From NCBI RefSeq assembly GCF_029623345.1, contig NZ_JAPYKH010000012.1, positions 1-64,000 on the forward strand: DNA of 64,000 bases. The letters run 5' to 3'. This document shows positions 35,324 through 44,789 of the stretch, one piece after another. How positions within the stretch are numbered: position 1 is the stretch's first letter; each line of letters starts with the position of its first letter. The DNA comes from Sphingomonas phyllosphaerae (lineage in GTDB: Bacteria > Pseudomonadota > Alphaproteobacteria > Sphingomonadales > Sphingomonadaceae). The translations under genes and the position numbers were made by a program. The notes beneath the pieces were generated by a model. That model worked only from the letters and a program-made list of their open reading frames with translations. It did not search any database and was not told the origin of the DNA.

Positions 35324-35707
35324 ATGTCGGGACTGTGGAAGAAGGCGGGACTCGCCACCGTTTTAGCGGCGACCGCGCTGACCAGCGCCGCGCCGGCCGA
35401 GGCGCAGCGCTACTGGCGCCATCGCGATCGCGGCGGCGACACCGCCGCGGGCGCGCTGATCGGCGGCGTGATCGGACTGGGGCTGGGCGCGGCGATCGCG
35501 TCGAGCAACAACCGCGATCGGTACTATGACCGCTATGACCGCGGCTATTACGCCGATCGTGGCTATTACGATCGCGGTTATTACCCGGCGCCGCCGCCGC
35601 GCGTCTATTACCGCGAATATGCGCCGCCGCCCCGGGCGTATTACTACGAGCCGCGCGGCTATTATCGCGATTACCGGGCGCCCGGCTATTACGGCTACGG
35701 CTACTGA
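35324..35707 (+). CDS. Secreted Tyr-rich glycine-zipper protein
   Basis: 127 residues from ATG 35324, with a TTGAGGAGG ribosome site upstream. Signal peptide to about 27 (APAEAQ), then TAAGALIGGVIGLGLGAAIA (Gly-zipper helix). The last 70 residues are a low-complexity tail of RGYY and YYDR repeats with Pro-Pro-Pro breaks. It is probably envelope-associated, in the class of small stress proteins, like the gene at 32397. Function unknown. A strong terminator follows. Confidence 0.8.
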   Translation: MSGLWKKAGLATVLAATALTSAAPAEAQRYWRHRDRGGDTAAGALIGGVIGLGLGAAIASSNNRDRYYDRYDRGYYADRGYYDRGYYPAPPPRVYYREYAPPPRAYYYEPRGYYRDYRAPGYYGYGY

Positions 35708-35717
35708 CCCATCGCGC

Positions 35718-35749
35718 GCGGCGCGGGAGCGATCCCGCGCCGCTTTTTT
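35718..35749 (+). terminator. Rho-independent terminator
   Basis: GCGGCGCGGGA (35718-35728), GCGA loop, TCCCGCGCCGC (35733-35743), then six T. Confidence 0.95.
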
Positions 35750-35788
35750 GTTGGCCTGCGCGCGTGTTCTGCGGCATGGCGCCGCGCC

Positions 35789-36067
35789 ATGACCGACACG
35801 CCTCCCGACCACCTCTCGATCGATCCGTCGAGCCCGCATTTCGACCAGGCCGCGCTCCAGCGCGGGGTCGGCATCCGCTTCAAGGGCGTGGAGCGCCGCG
35901 ACGTCGAGGAATACAGCATCTCCGAGGGCTGGATCCGCGTCGCGCTCGGCAAGAAGGTCGATCGCCACGGCCGCCCGCTGACGATCAAGCTCACTGGCCC
36001 GGTCGAGGCATGGTTCGAGCGCGGCGGGGAGGCCGAGGGTGCGGAGGACGCGGGCGCGGACGAGTAG
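35789..36067 (+). CDS. DUF3297 family protein
   Basis: 92 residues. It reads PPDHLSIDPSSPHFDQAAL, then GIRFKGVERRDVEEYSISEG and RHGRPLTIKLTGPVEAWF, the DUF3297 pattern, a glutathione-peroxidase-unrelated small family widespread in proteobacteria. The tail is acidic. Cytoplasmic, function unknown, no operon partner. Confidence 0.88.
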   Translation: MTDTPPDHLSIDPSSPHFDQAALQRGVGIRFKGVERRDVEEYSISEGWIRVALGKKVDRHGRPLTIKLTGPVEAWFERGGEAEGAEDAGADE

Positions 36068-36090
36068 GGCTACGGCCGCTCGGCCCTCTT

Positions 36091-36236
36091 AAATCCTCCC
36101 CTATAAGGGGAGGGGGACCGCGCCGAAGGGCGTGGTGGAGGGGTGTCTCCCGCGGTGAGCCGAGCGACACTCACCACCCGGGTCACCCCTCCGTCAGGCC
36201 TGAGGCCTGTCACCTCCCCGCAAGGGGAGGATTGAA
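36091..36236. repeat. Intergenic inverted repeat, CCTCCCC/GGGGAGG family
   Basis: AATCCTCCCCTATAAGGGGA at the left and TCCCCGCAAGGGGAGGATT at the right end, with internal GTGGTGGAGGGGTGTC and GTCACCCCTCCGTCAG arms. It lies between convergent genes and has the same layout as the element at 23736. Confidence 0.75.
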
Positions 36237-36241
36237 GTCGC

Positions 36242-38104
36242 TCAGTTGGCGCTCTCCAGCGTCTCGCTCGCCTCCATCCAGCGCAGCTCGACCGTGTCGA
36301 GCACCGCCTGCACGTCGCCGCGCATCCGGCTCAGCTCGCCCATCGGCTTGCCGCGCCAGCGCGGGTCGGCGCCGCCCGGGTCGGCCATCGCGCGCTCGAT
36401 GCCGGAGCGCTCCGCGGTGAGCCGTGCCATCTCCGCCTCCAGCTCGCGCACGGTCTTGCGCAGCGCGGCGTCGCGGTCGCGCCGCTCGGCCGCCGCCTTC
36501 TTGTCGGCCTTGCGCTCGGCCTTGCTCATCCCCGGCTTGGCGGGATCGCCCTTGAGCACGAAGGCGATGTAATCGTCGAGGCTGCCGTCGAACTCGCGCG
36601 CGGTACCGTCGTCGACTAGCACCAGCCGGTCGGCGGTGAGCTCCAGCATGTGGCGATCGTGGCTGACCAGCACCACCGCGCCCGAATATGCGTTGAGCGC
36701 CTGCACCAGCGCCTCGCGGGCGTCGACGTCGAGGTGGTTGGTCGGTTCGTCGAGGATCAGCAGGTGCGGCGCCTCGCGCGTGATCAGCGCCAGCGCCAGC
36801 CGCGCGCGCTCGCCGCCCGAGAGCTTGCCCACCTTGGTGGTCGCCTTGTCGCCCGAGAAGCCGAAGCGGCCGAGCTGCGCACGTACCGCCGCGGGCGTGG
36901 CGCCCTTCATGATCCGGGTCATATGTTCGAGCGGCGTATCGTCGGTGTCGAGTTCTTCCACCTGGTACTGCGTGAAATAGCCGACCTTCATCTTGGGGGT
37001 CGCGTTCATCGCGCCATCCAGCGGGGTCAGCTGTGCCGCGAGCAGCCGCGCCAGCGTGGTCTTGCCGTTACCGTTGCGCCCGAGCAGCGCGATGCGATCG
37101 TCGGGATCGAGCCGCAGATTGAGCCGCTTGAGGATCGGCGTGGCGTTATAGCCGACGCTGGCGAGATCGAGCGTGATCAGCGGCGGGCGCAGCTCGGTCG
37201 GGTCGGGGAAGCCGAACGACAAGGTCGGGTCGTTCGCCATCTCCGCGATCGGCTGCATCTTGGCGAGCATCTTCTGCCGGCTCTGCGCCTGCTTGGCGGT
37301 CGAGGCGCGGGCCGAGTTCTTGGCGATGTACGACTGCAATTTCTCGCGCTGCGCCGCCTGGTTGGCGCGCGCCGCCTCGATCTGCGCCATGCGCTCGGCG
37401 CGCTGGCGCTCGAACGCGTCATACCCGCCCGGGTAGAGCGTGATCTTGCCGCCCTGGAGATGGAGGATGTGGTCGACGACATTGTTGAGGAAGTCGCGCT
37501 CGTGGCTCACCACGACGATCGTCGCCGGATAGCTCTTGAGGAAGTCCTCCAGCCACATCACCGCCTCTAGATCGAGGTGGTTCGAGGGTTCGTCGAGCAG
37601 CAGAAGGTCGGGCTGCGAGAAGAGCAGGGCGGCGAGCGCGACGCGCATCTTCCACCCGCCCGAGAAGCTGTCGAGCGGGCGCTGCTGCATGTCCTCGTCG
37701 AAGCCGAGCCCGATCAGGATCTGTGCCGCGCGCGCTGGGGCGGTATAGGCGTCGATCGCGATCAGCCGCTCGTAGACGTCGCCGAGCCGGTCGGGATCCT
37801 CGCAGGTCTCGCTCTCGATCATCAGCGCGGCGCGTTCGAGATCGGCGGCGATCACCGTGTCGAACGGCGTGGCGTCGCCGGCGGGCGCTTCCTGCGCGAT
37901 ATAGCCGAGCCGCGCGCCTTTGGGCATGTCCGCCGAGCCGTCGTCGGGCTCGAGCTGGCCCGCGATGACACGCACCAAAGTCGACTTGCCCGCGCCGTTG
38001 CGTCCGATCAGGCCGACGCGGCTGCCGGGCGGCAGCGCCGCGGTCGCGCCGTCGAGGATCGTGCGCCCGCCGAGGCGCACGGTGATGCCGTTGAGGTTGA
38101 GCAT
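36242..38104 (-). CDS. ABC-F family ATPase (Uup/YheS type)
   Basis: 620 residues with two ABC domains and no membrane part. Walker A GRNGAGKST and GRNGNGKTT; signatures FSGGW and LSGGE; Walker B LLLLDEPSNHLD and LLILDEPTNHLD. The linker between domains (about 230-290) is the P-site tRNA interaction motif. The C-terminal coiled coil (KAERKADKKAAAERRDRDAA) is of the Uup/YheS type. ABC-F proteins act on ribosomes; the specific role here is not defined. Confidence 0.93.
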   Translation of the reverse strand: MLNLNGITVRLGGRTILDGATAALPPGSRVGLIGRNGAGKSTLVRVIAGQLEPDDGSADMPKGARLGYIAQEAPAGDATPFDTVIAADLERAALMIESETCEDPDRLGDVYERLIAIDAYTAPARAAQILIGLGFDEDMQQRPLDSFSGGWKMRVALAALLFSQPDLLLLDEPSNHLDLEAVMWLEDFLKSYPATIVVVSHERDFLNNVVDHILHLQGGKITLYPGGYDAFERQRAERMAQIEAARANQAAQREKLQSYIAKNSARASTAKQAQSRQKMLAKMQPIAEMANDPTLSFGFPDPTELRPPLITLDLASVGYNATPILKRLNLRLDPDDRIALLGRNGNGKTTLARLLAAQLTPLDGAMNATPKMKVGYFTQYQVEELDTDDTPLEHMTRIMKGATPAAVRAQLGRFGFSGDKATTKVGKLSGGERARLALALITREAPHLLILDEPTNHLDVDAREALVQALNAYSGAVVLVSHDRHMLELTADRLVLVDDGTAREFDGSLDDYIAFVLKGDPAKPGMSKAERKADKKAAAERRDRDAALRKTVRELEAEMARLTAERSGIERAMADPGGADPRWRGKPMGELSRMRGDVQAVLDTVELRWMEASETLESAN

Positions 38105-38261
38105 GCGCGCGCGTCTACCGCATCGCAGCGCGGGCGGGAAGGTGGGTTGGTGGTGTCGGGTGGTGCGGTGCGTGAGCCGCGGCGCACCTCCTTCTGCCGT
38201 CTTCCCGGCGACGGCCTGGCTCCACTGTCCCGCAGGCGCCTCCCGCGCGGGGAATGCGGCA

Positions 38262-38406
38262 CGGTGGGTCCCGGCCTGCGCCGGGATGACGGAGGCGAGT
38301 GGGGGGGGCGGAGCGGAGCGGCACCTTGCTCCTGCGCACGCAGAAGCTCAGGGCCGAGGGCGGGTCGCTACATCACCCTGGGTTCCTGCGTCCGCAGGAA
38401 CACGGC
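38262..38406. repeat. Composite intergenic repeats between trhO and the ABC-F gene
   Basis: A single palindromic unit GTGGGTCCCGGCCTGCGCCG ending in GGGATGACGG (about 38262-38291). It is followed by two hairpins of the CTCCTGCGCACGCAG/TTCCTGCGTCCGCAGGAAC family, one at about 38329 and one at 38382. These fill the 301-base gap. Confidence 0.7.
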
Positions 38407-39332
38407 TAGCCCTCGAACTGCCGCCCGACATGCTCCTCGCCGCGCGCCTCGGCGAGCCGCTGCTGGCGGTGGCGCTCGGCGTAGCCGGCACGCTGCGCGT
38501 CGTCGCGCGAGTCGTGGCAGGCGGGGCAACTTACCCCTTCCACGTACAGCGGGGAGGTGCGATCCGCGGCACTCACCGGCATGCGGCAGGCGTGGCACAA
38601 ATGGTGCGTTCCCGGCGCGAGACCATGGCCGACCGCGACGCGCTGGTCGAACACGAAACACTCGCCCGACCAGCGGCTCTCCGCCGCCGGCACCTCCTCG
38701 AGGTAACGCAGGATGCCGCCGTCGAGGTGGTGGACCTGCTCGATGCCCTCGCGCTTCAACAAGGCGGTCGACTTCTCGCAGCGGATCCCGCCGGTGCAGA
38801 ACATCGCCACGCGCGTCTTGCCCGCCAGCAGCGAGTCGCGGTGGGCGCGGAACCAGGCGGGGAAGTCGGCGAAGCTCGCGGTGCCGGGGTCGACCGCGCC
38901 GGCGAAGCTGCCGACGCGCACCTCATAAGCGTTGCGCGTGTCGATCACGAGCGTGGCGGGATCGTCGATCAGCGCGTTCCACTCGGCCGGCGCGACATAG
39001 CTGCCCGCCCCGGTGAGCGGATCGACCTCCTCGCCCATCGTGACGATCTCGCGCTTCACCTTCACTTTGAGCCGATGGAACGGCGAGGCGGCGGCCCAGC
39101 TGTGCTTGAGCGACAGCGCCCCCCCGGGCAGCGCGCGAATAGGCGCGAGCAGCCGATCGAGCGCGTCAGGTGCGCCGGCGACGGTGCCGTTCACCCCCTC
39201 GCTCGCGAGCAGCAAGGTACCGCGCACGCCGCCCGCACGCGCGATCTCCAGCAGCGGTCCGCGCAGCGCGTGCGGGTCGTCGAGCCGCGCGAAGCGGTAG
39301 AGCGCGTCGACGCGGACGGGCGCGTTGCTCAA
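38406..39332 (-). CDS. trhO: tRNA uridine(34) hydroxylase TrhO (rhodanese family)
   Basis: 308 residues from TTG 39332, which overlaps the TGA of the regulator gene (TTGA). An N-terminal acylphosphatase-like domain holds the family signature TLLLASEGVNGTVAG. The rhodanese domain follows with catalytic Cys in FCTGGIRCEKS, and a C-terminal zinc-ribbon-like region (HLCHACRMPV, CPACHDS). It catalyses O2-dependent 5-hydroxylation of U34 in some tRNAs. It is third in an operon with a LytS/LytTR pair. Confidence 0.93.
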   Translation of the reverse strand: MSNAPVRVDALYRFARLDDPHALRGPLLEIARAGGVRGTLLLASEGVNGTVAGAPDALDRLLAPIRALPGGALSLKHSWAAASPFHRLKVKVKREIVTMGEEVDPLTGAGSYVAPAEWNALIDDPATLVIDTRNAYEVRVGSFAGAVDPGTASFADFPAWFRAHRDSLLAGKTRVAMFCTGGIRCEKSTALLKREGIEQVHHLDGGILRYLEEVPAAESRWSGECFVFDQRVAVGHGLAPGTHHLCHACRMPVSAADRTSPLYVEGVSCPACHDSRDDAQRAGYAERHRQQRLAEARGEEHVGRQFEG

Positions 39333-40135
39333 TGGACGAAGCGCGCCACCACGTCGCGGTAGCTGCGGCTCACCTTCACGCTGGCGCCCGAGTCGAGCAC
39401 CAGGAAACACTCGCCGTTGGTGTGCGGCTTGACCTGCTTGACGAGATCGAGATTGACGATCGTCGAGCGGTGAATGCGCTGGAACCGACGCGGGTCGAGC
39501 CGCTTCTCCAGGTCCTTCATCGTCTCGCGCAGGATCAGCGTATTGTCGCCGGTGTAGATGCACATGTAATCGCCCGCGGCGTCGATCCGCTCGATCGTGT
39601 CCACGTCGACGCGGAAGATCTGGCCGCGATCCTTGATGTTGATCATCTTCTCAAAGCGGCTGGCATTGACCGAGTCGCCGCTGCCGTCGGCCATGTCGGC
39701 GGCCGCCTGCGGGGCATGCTCGGCGAGCACCTCCTTGAGCTTCTCCGCCTCACCCGCGCTCTGCCGCTCCGACAGGCGCTGGCGCACGCGGTCGAGCGTG
39801 TCGGCCAGGCGGGCCTCCTCGACCGGCTTCATCAAATAGTCGGTCGCCTGCGCCTCGAAAGCGCGGATCGCGTGGTCGGAGTAAGCCGTGACGAACACGA
39901 AGAGCGGCGGCTCGACGTCCATCAGCCCCTGCACCACCGAGAAACCGTCGAAGCCCGGCATCTGGATGTCGAGGAAGACGAGGTCGGGCTTGTGGGTCTT
40001 GATCGCGCTGATCGCCTCGCGCCCGTTCTGGCACTTGGCGATGATCTCGACGTCGTCGTGCGCCGCGAGGCGGAGCTCGAGCCCCTGGATCGCGAGCGGC
40101 TCGTCGTCGACGAGGATGGTACGAATGCTCATCAC
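39329..40135 (-). CDS. LytTR-type response regulator
   Basis: 268 residues. Receiver domain 1-125 with DDEP acidic pair, phosphoacceptor Asp56 in LVFLDIQMP, Thr in FVTAY and Lys in LMKPV. A linker leads to a LytTR DNA-binding domain (about 160-268) with DYMCIYTGDNTLILRETMKD and RFQRIHRSTIVNLD. It overlaps the kinase gene by 4 bases upstream and trhO by 4 bases downstream. LytTR regulators bind direct repeats; the target is unknown. Confidence 0.95.
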   Translation of the reverse strand: MMSIRTILVDDEPLAIQGLELRLAAHDDVEIIAKCQNGREAISAIKTHKPDLVFLDIQMPGFDGFSVVQGLMDVEPPLFVFVTAYSDHAIRAFEAQATDYLMKPVEEARLADTLDRVRQRLSERQSAGEAEKLKEVLAEHAPQAAADMADGSGDSVNASRFEKMINIKDRGQIFRVDVDTIERIDAAGDYMCIYTGDNTLILRETMKDLEKRLDPRRFQRIHRSTIVNLDLVKQVKPHTNGECFLVLDSGASVKVSRSYRDVVARFVH

Positions 40136-41295
40136 ACCTCTCTATTCGGTACTTCGCGCTGATACGGGATCTCAATCTCGACCCCGAATCCGCCCGTCGG
40201 CATGGCCCGCACATCGAAGCGGTGGTCAGGCCCGTAGGCCTGTGCCAGCCGCTCCCTGATATTGGCGATGCCGACGCCGGTGGAAAGGCTTGGACGCGAT
40301 TTGGTCGGCATCAAGCCCGGACCGGTGTCGGATACGCCGAGCAGCACCCTGTCGCCGACGAGCCGCGCGGTGACGCAGATCTCGGCGCCATCCTCCTGCG
40401 GCGTGACCGCATATTTGATCGCATTCTCGACCAGCGGCTGGAGCAGCAGCGACGGCAATCGCGCCTTCTCGACCCCCGGATCGACCTCGAATTTGGGGCG
40501 GAGCCGCTCCTCGAAGCGCATCTTCTCGATTTCGAGGTACAGCTTGAGCGTCTCGACCTCCTGCGCGACGGTGACGTGCGCGGTCGGCTCGTTGGCGAGC
40601 GTGTAGCGCAGGAACGAGGCGAGCCGCGACAGCATCGCGTTGGCGCGCTCGGTCTGCTTGAGCAGCACCAGTGTCGAGATCGAGTTGAGCGTGTTGAACA
40701 GGAAGTGCGGGTTGAGCTGGTAGCGCAGCATCGCCAGCTGCGCGCTCGAGGCCTGGTTTTCGAGATGCTCCATCTGATCGATCTGGTCCTCGACGATCAG
40801 GTAGAAGTTGATCCCGAAATACAGCGCGGACCAGCCCGCCAGCACGGTGAAGTTGAGGAACAGCGTGGCCAGCAGCACCGACAGGTCGATGCCGGGCGCG
40901 GCGAGCTTGATCAGGCTGAACGAGAAGGCGTCGAGCGTGGCGTAGAGGAAGGTCGCGGCCGAGAGCGTGAAGATCGAGAGCATGATGCCCGTCACGCGCG
41001 GCAGCCGGCGGTAGAAGCCGTACAGCGTCGAGAGCAGCAGCGTGATGCAATAGCCCACGATCGACTCGATGATCACCGGCACGATCGACTTGAGCGTGAA
41101 GCTGACCGACAGCGACGAGACCGAGCGCAGCAGCATGTAGCCGGTCCAGCCCGCCGCCTGCAGCTTCCAGAAGGCGGCGCCCTTGTCCTCGAAGAAGGGG
41201 CGCACGAACAGCTGGCGCGCCGGGGAGGCGACGCTGGTCGCGGTCGGGACGGGGGCGGTGGGCGCGGAAGGCGCGTGGGTCGCGGAGGTCGCCAT
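40132..41295 (-). CDS. LytS/YehU-family sensor histidine kinase
   Basis: 387 residues. An Ala/Thr/Pro-rich start, four or five membrane segments at about 45-175, then the His_kinase domain with QLNPHFLFNTLNSISTL (phosphoacceptor His) and an ATPase domain with PLVENAIKYA (N-box) and DTGPGL (G1). No periplasmic sensor of size, so it may sense within the membrane. It is the cognate partner of the overlapping LytTR regulator. Confidence 0.93.
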   Translation of the reverse strand: MATSATHAPSAPTAPVPTATSVASPARQLFVRPFFEDKGAAFWKLQAAGWTGYMLLRSVSSLSVSFTLKSIVPVIIESIVGYCITLLLSTLYGFYRRLPRVTGIMLSIFTLSAATFLYATLDAFSFSLIKLAAPGIDLSVLLATLFLNFTVLAGWSALYFGINFYLIVEDQIDQMEHLENQASSAQLAMLRYQLNPHFLFNTLNSISTLVLLKQTERANAMLSRLASFLRYTLANEPTAHVTVAQEVETLKLYLEIEKMRFEERLRPKFEVDPGVEKARLPSLLLQPLVENAIKYAVTPQEDGAEICVTARLVGDRVLLGVSDTGPGLMPTKSRPSLSTGVGIANIRERLAQAYGPDHRFDVRAMPTGGFGVEIEIPYQREVPNREV

Positions 41296-41330
41296 CGCGG
41301 CCCCCTCTACACCCGCGAACCGCTTGGCGC

Positions 41331-41369
41331 AAAAGGAAGGCCGCCGCCCCCGGGGTGGGACGACGGCCT
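41331..41369 (-). terminator. Terminator downstream of the Oar-like receptor gene
   Basis: On the minus strand AGGCCGTCGTCCC pairs with GGGGGCGGCGGCCT (one wobble and one slip), followed by TCCTTTT. It separates the receptor gene from the kinase operon. Confidence 0.75.
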
Positions 41370-41394
41370 GGTCAGGTCAGATCGGGCGACGCGC

Positions 41395-44300
41395 TTAGAA
41401 GGTGAAGCGCGCGCCGACGCGGATCGTGTAGAGCGACTGCGACGCGTAGATCGTGTCGCTCGGCGTCGCGTTGGGCAGCGAGTAGCGATACTGGGCGCAG
41501 GTGTTGCTGCCCACGGTCACGCAGCTCACCCGCGCCGCCACCGCGGTGTAGGGGAACTGGTATTCGCGGATCTGACCCCAGTTCTTGTTGAGCAGGTTGG
41601 TGAAGTTCTCGATATCCGCGAACACCTCAAAGCGCGAGTTGCCCACGAAGGTCGGGATCTCCTGACCGACGTGCAGGTCGATCCGGGTGAACCACTTCGA
41701 ATTGAACGCGTTGCGCGGCGCGATCTTGCCGCGGTACTTGGCCAGCCCCGAGTCCTCGAAGAACTGGTTGAGCGTCGCCGCGGTGGTCGGGTTGTCGTAG
41801 GTGACGAGCGGATCGTCGATCCCGGTCGGCACGTACATCAGGTAGCGCGTGTTCGAACCGGTGGTGCCGAAGATCGCGCTGCGCCCGCTCGACGTGTCCT
41901 GCATCGTGTAGCTGTACGGGCGACCGATGCGGGTCTCGCCGAACAGCGACAGGCGCGTCTTGTAGTCGCCGACGAAGGCGTGATCGAACGTCACGTCATA
42001 TTTGAAGTTATGCTTCACCTCGTCGTTCGACGTGCCATAGGCCGCGCCATTGGCGTCGAGGAAGGCGCCGTTGGCATAGTTCGAGCCAGCGGTCGACGAG
42101 GTCGCCGGGGTGCGATCCTTGATGTTCTGGTAGGTGTAGCTCGCGCCCAGGTAGAGCCCGAAGTCGAACTGCTTGTTGATCCGCGCGACGCCGACGTAGC
42201 TGCGGCCGCGCCCGGTGTTGGTCAGCAGGATGTCGTTGAGCGTGTCCGACGACGTCGTCAGCGAGGTGTAGCGGATGCGGCCGTCCGGGGTGCGCGCCGC
42301 GGTCGGGACCGAGCGGATGTCGGTCCAGAACACCTGGTCGCGCACGTCCGACCAGAAGAAGTCGCCACCGAAGGTCCAGCCGCCACCGAGGAACTGCGGC
42401 GTATAGTCGAGCGACAGCGTGCCGCGCCACTGCGACGGCAGGCGGAAGTTCGGCGCCACTGCGTTGGTCGCCGCGGCCGAGACGCCGCCGGCCAGATAGG
42501 TGTTGGCCGCGGTCGGGATGGTGCCGCCGTTGACGTTGCTCAGGATCGCCTGGCCGACCGCCTGCGACGGCAGACCGGTCCCCTCGTACGTGCCGTTATT
42601 GATCTGGCGCACGTCGATCACGTTCGACGCGATGCCGGTGTTGGAGAAGCTGTTCGACGTGTAGACGTCGGGCGCGCCGCCGCCGAAGATGCCGATGCCG
42701 CCGCGCAGGCTGATCTCACGCACCGGCTTCCAGTCGAACCCGAAGCGCGGCTGGAACAGCCCGCGGCCGGACATGAATTCGCGGTTGGTGAAGCCGTAGC
42801 GCTGGGTGAAGGCCGGGTTGAGCGGCGGGCGGCTGTGGCTGCCGTACAGGTCGTAGCGCATGCCATAGGCGAAGTTCAGCGTCGGGGTGATGCTCCAGAC
42901 ATCCTGCACGCCGAACGCATATTGCCAGTAGTTGAACTGCGCCGCGGCGTTGTTCGGGTCAAGCGTCGGTACCGCGTTGGTGTAGCCGAAGCGCTGCGCG
43001 TTGCCCGCCTGGAAGTCCGCCAGCGAATCGAAATAATAAGAGCCGGTGGTGCCGGCGCGCGGGTTGGACGAGCTGAGGAAGGCGTTGAACACGTCGACAT
43101 GCTGGATGTCGGTGAAGATGCGCAGGTCATGGCCCTCGCGGGTCACGCGGGCCTGCAGCGTGCCGCCCCAGGTCTCGGTGCTGAGCGCGTTGAACTGGCG
43201 CGACACGTCCGGACCGAACGAGACCGTGGCATAGCCCGGCGCGCAGTTGAGCGAGGCGCCGGCGCCGGCGGCGCCGGGGTTGGTGCGGTCCGAGGTCGGT
43301 GCGGTGCAGACGCGCATCTCGGCGAAGCCGCGGCCCTGCAGCGGGTCCTGGATGCGCGTGTACTTCTTGTAGAAGCCGCGCGCCTCGGTCGAGAAGCTGT
43401 CCGACCAGTCCGAGTTCAGCTGGATCACACCGGTGTGCAGCTTGTTGCCCTGGAGATAGGCGTTGGACGCGAGTCCGAGGCTGGGCGAGCTGGGGTTGGC
43501 GCTGGTGTTGTTGGTGAGGACGATCGAGTCCTCGGCGTAGCTGTAGGTCAGCGCCAGCCGTTGCGTGTCCGAGAGATTGGCGTCGATGCGGGCGACGAGG
43601 CGGTCGTCCTTGTCCTGGTTGCTGCTGACGACACCGCCGGTGTCATAGCCGTAGCGCGACTGCGCGATCGCCGAGACGTTGTTGATGTCGGCGAGCGACA
43701 GGTTGGGGATCGAGGTACCGGCATTGTTGTCGCTGGGACCCTCGGCGATCGGGCGCGGCGCGCGCAGGCGCTCGCCGGCGACCATGAAGAACAACCTGTC
43801 CTTAATGATCGGGCCGGAGAGTTCGGCGCCGTAATTCTCGTACTTGTAATTGGGCAGGATCACCTCGCCGGTGGGCACACCCGGGCCCGCCTTGGTCTTG
43901 GTGCCGCTCAGCTCGTCCGCCGAATAGGAGTAGAAGCCGGTGCCGTGGAACTCGTTGGTGCCGGACTTCAGGATGACGTTGACGACGCCGCCCTGGAAAT
44001 TGCCCTCGCGCACGTCATAGGGCGCGACCTTGGTCTGGAATTGGCCGATCGCGTCGAGCGGGATCGGCGAGCGGCGGCTCGGCAGGCCGTCCGGGTTGAG
44101 GCCGAAATTGTCGGTGATCGGCACGCCGTCGACGGTGAAGCGGTTGAAGCGCGCGTTCTGGCCGGCGAAGCTGACGGCGCGGCCGCCGCTGGGCGTGTCG
44201 TCGAGACGCGCCAGCGGGTCGCGGCGCATCAGATCGCGGATGTCGCGGTTGACCGAGGCGATGGTGCCGATCTTCTCGGCGTTGAGCACGGTGGCCGGGC

Positions 44301-44691
44301 CCTGGCTGACGGTGCGCGCGCTCGGGATCGAGGCTGCGGTGACGACGATGTCGGTGCCTTCGGCGGCCAGCTCGATCGGCAGGTCGAAGGTCTGCGCCAC
44401 GATCGTGGTCACGTCGGTGACGGTGGTGTCGGCATAACCGGTCGCGCGAACCGTGACGGAATAGGGGCCGCCCGGCCGCAGGCCGGTGGCGTTGAAGCTG
44501 CCGCGCGAGTCGGTCGTGGCGGTCGAGCGCGTGCCCGAGGGGACGTTGACGACCTCAACCGACGCGCCGGCCACCGGTGCGCCCTCGGCCGTGACGGTGC
44601 CGCGGATCGTCGAGGTGGTTTCCTGCGCCATGGCGGCGGCAGGCGCGACGAGTGCGACCAGCGCCGCGCCTACGAGAAGGTTGTTTCGCAT
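41395..44691 (-). CDS. Oar-like TonB-dependent outer-membrane receptor with carboxypeptidase-regulatory domain
   Basis: 1098 residues. Signal peptide cut after AAAMAQ, a CarboxypepD_reg-like domain at about 25-110 (STIRGTVTAEGAPVAGASVE), a TonB plug at about 115-250 (TVDGVPITDNFGLNPDGLPS) and a long 22-stranded barrel ending in RVGARFTF. It resembles the Oar/RagA-like group of large receptors rather than siderophore receptors. It is monocistronic with its own terminator. A perfect GAAAGCGCTTTC palindrome lies 99 bases upstream of the start. Substrate unknown; LacI-type palindromes suggest a carbohydrate. Confidence 0.9.
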   Translation of the reverse strand: MRNNLLVGAALVALVAPAAAMAQETTSTIRGTVTAEGAPVAGASVEVVNVPSGTRSTATTDSRGSFNATGLRPGGPYSVTVRATGYADTTVTDVTTIVAQTFDLPIELAAEGTDIVVTAASIPSARTVSQGPATVLNAEKIGTIASVNRDIRDLMRRDPLARLDDTPSGGRAVSFAGQNARFNRFTVDGVPITDNFGLNPDGLPSRRSPIPLDAIGQFQTKVAPYDVREGNFQGGVVNVILKSGTNEFHGTGFYSYSADELSGTKTKAGPGVPTGEVILPNYKYENYGAELSGPIIKDRLFFMVAGERLRAPRPIAEGPSDNNAGTSIPNLSLADINNVSAIAQSRYGYDTGGVVSSNQDKDDRLVARIDANLSDTQRLALTYSYAEDSIVLTNNTSANPSSPSLGLASNAYLQGNKLHTGVIQLNSDWSDSFSTEARGFYKKYTRIQDPLQGRGFAEMRVCTAPTSDRTNPGAAGAGASLNCAPGYATVSFGPDVSRQFNALSTETWGGTLQARVTREGHDLRIFTDIQHVDVFNAFLSSSNPRAGTTGSYYFDSLADFQAGNAQRFGYTNAVPTLDPNNAAAQFNYWQYAFGVQDVWSITPTLNFAYGMRYDLYGSHSRPPLNPAFTQRYGFTNREFMSGRGLFQPRFGFDWKPVREISLRGGIGIFGGGAPDVYTSNSFSNTGIASNVIDVRQINNGTYEGTGLPSQAVGQAILSNVNGGTIPTAANTYLAGGVSAAATNAVAPNFRLPSQWRGTLSLDYTPQFLGGGWTFGGDFFWSDVRDQVFWTDIRSVPTAARTPDGRIRYTSLTTSSDTLNDILLTNTGRGRSYVGVARINKQFDFGLYLGASYTYQNIKDRTPATSSTAGSNYANGAFLDANGAAYGTSNDEVKHNFKYDVTFDHAFVGDYKTRLSLFGETRIGRPYSYTMQDTSSGRSAIFGTTGSNTRYLMYVPTGIDDPLVTYDNPTTAATLNQFFEDSGLAKYRGKIAPRNAFNSKWFTRIDLHVGQEIPTFVGNSRFEVFADIENFTNLLNKNWGQIREYQFPYTAVAARVSCVTVGSNTCAQYRYSLPNATPSDTIYASQSLYTIRVGARFTF

Positions 44692-44789
44692 CGGATGATG
44701 TCCCCTATGGCGCCTGGCCTGGTGCGCGACGGAATTCGTCGTCGTTGGGCGCGCCGATGACGTCCGATTATGTCTCTTACATGACAGCG

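Noticed and set aside
40222..44760. A 1512-codon open frame on the plus strand
   Set aside because: It is antisense to the LytS gene, the receptor gene and their gap. Composition is Arg/Val/Gly/Ala-heavy with no domain, and both real genes on the other strand are certain. A product of GC-rich third positions.
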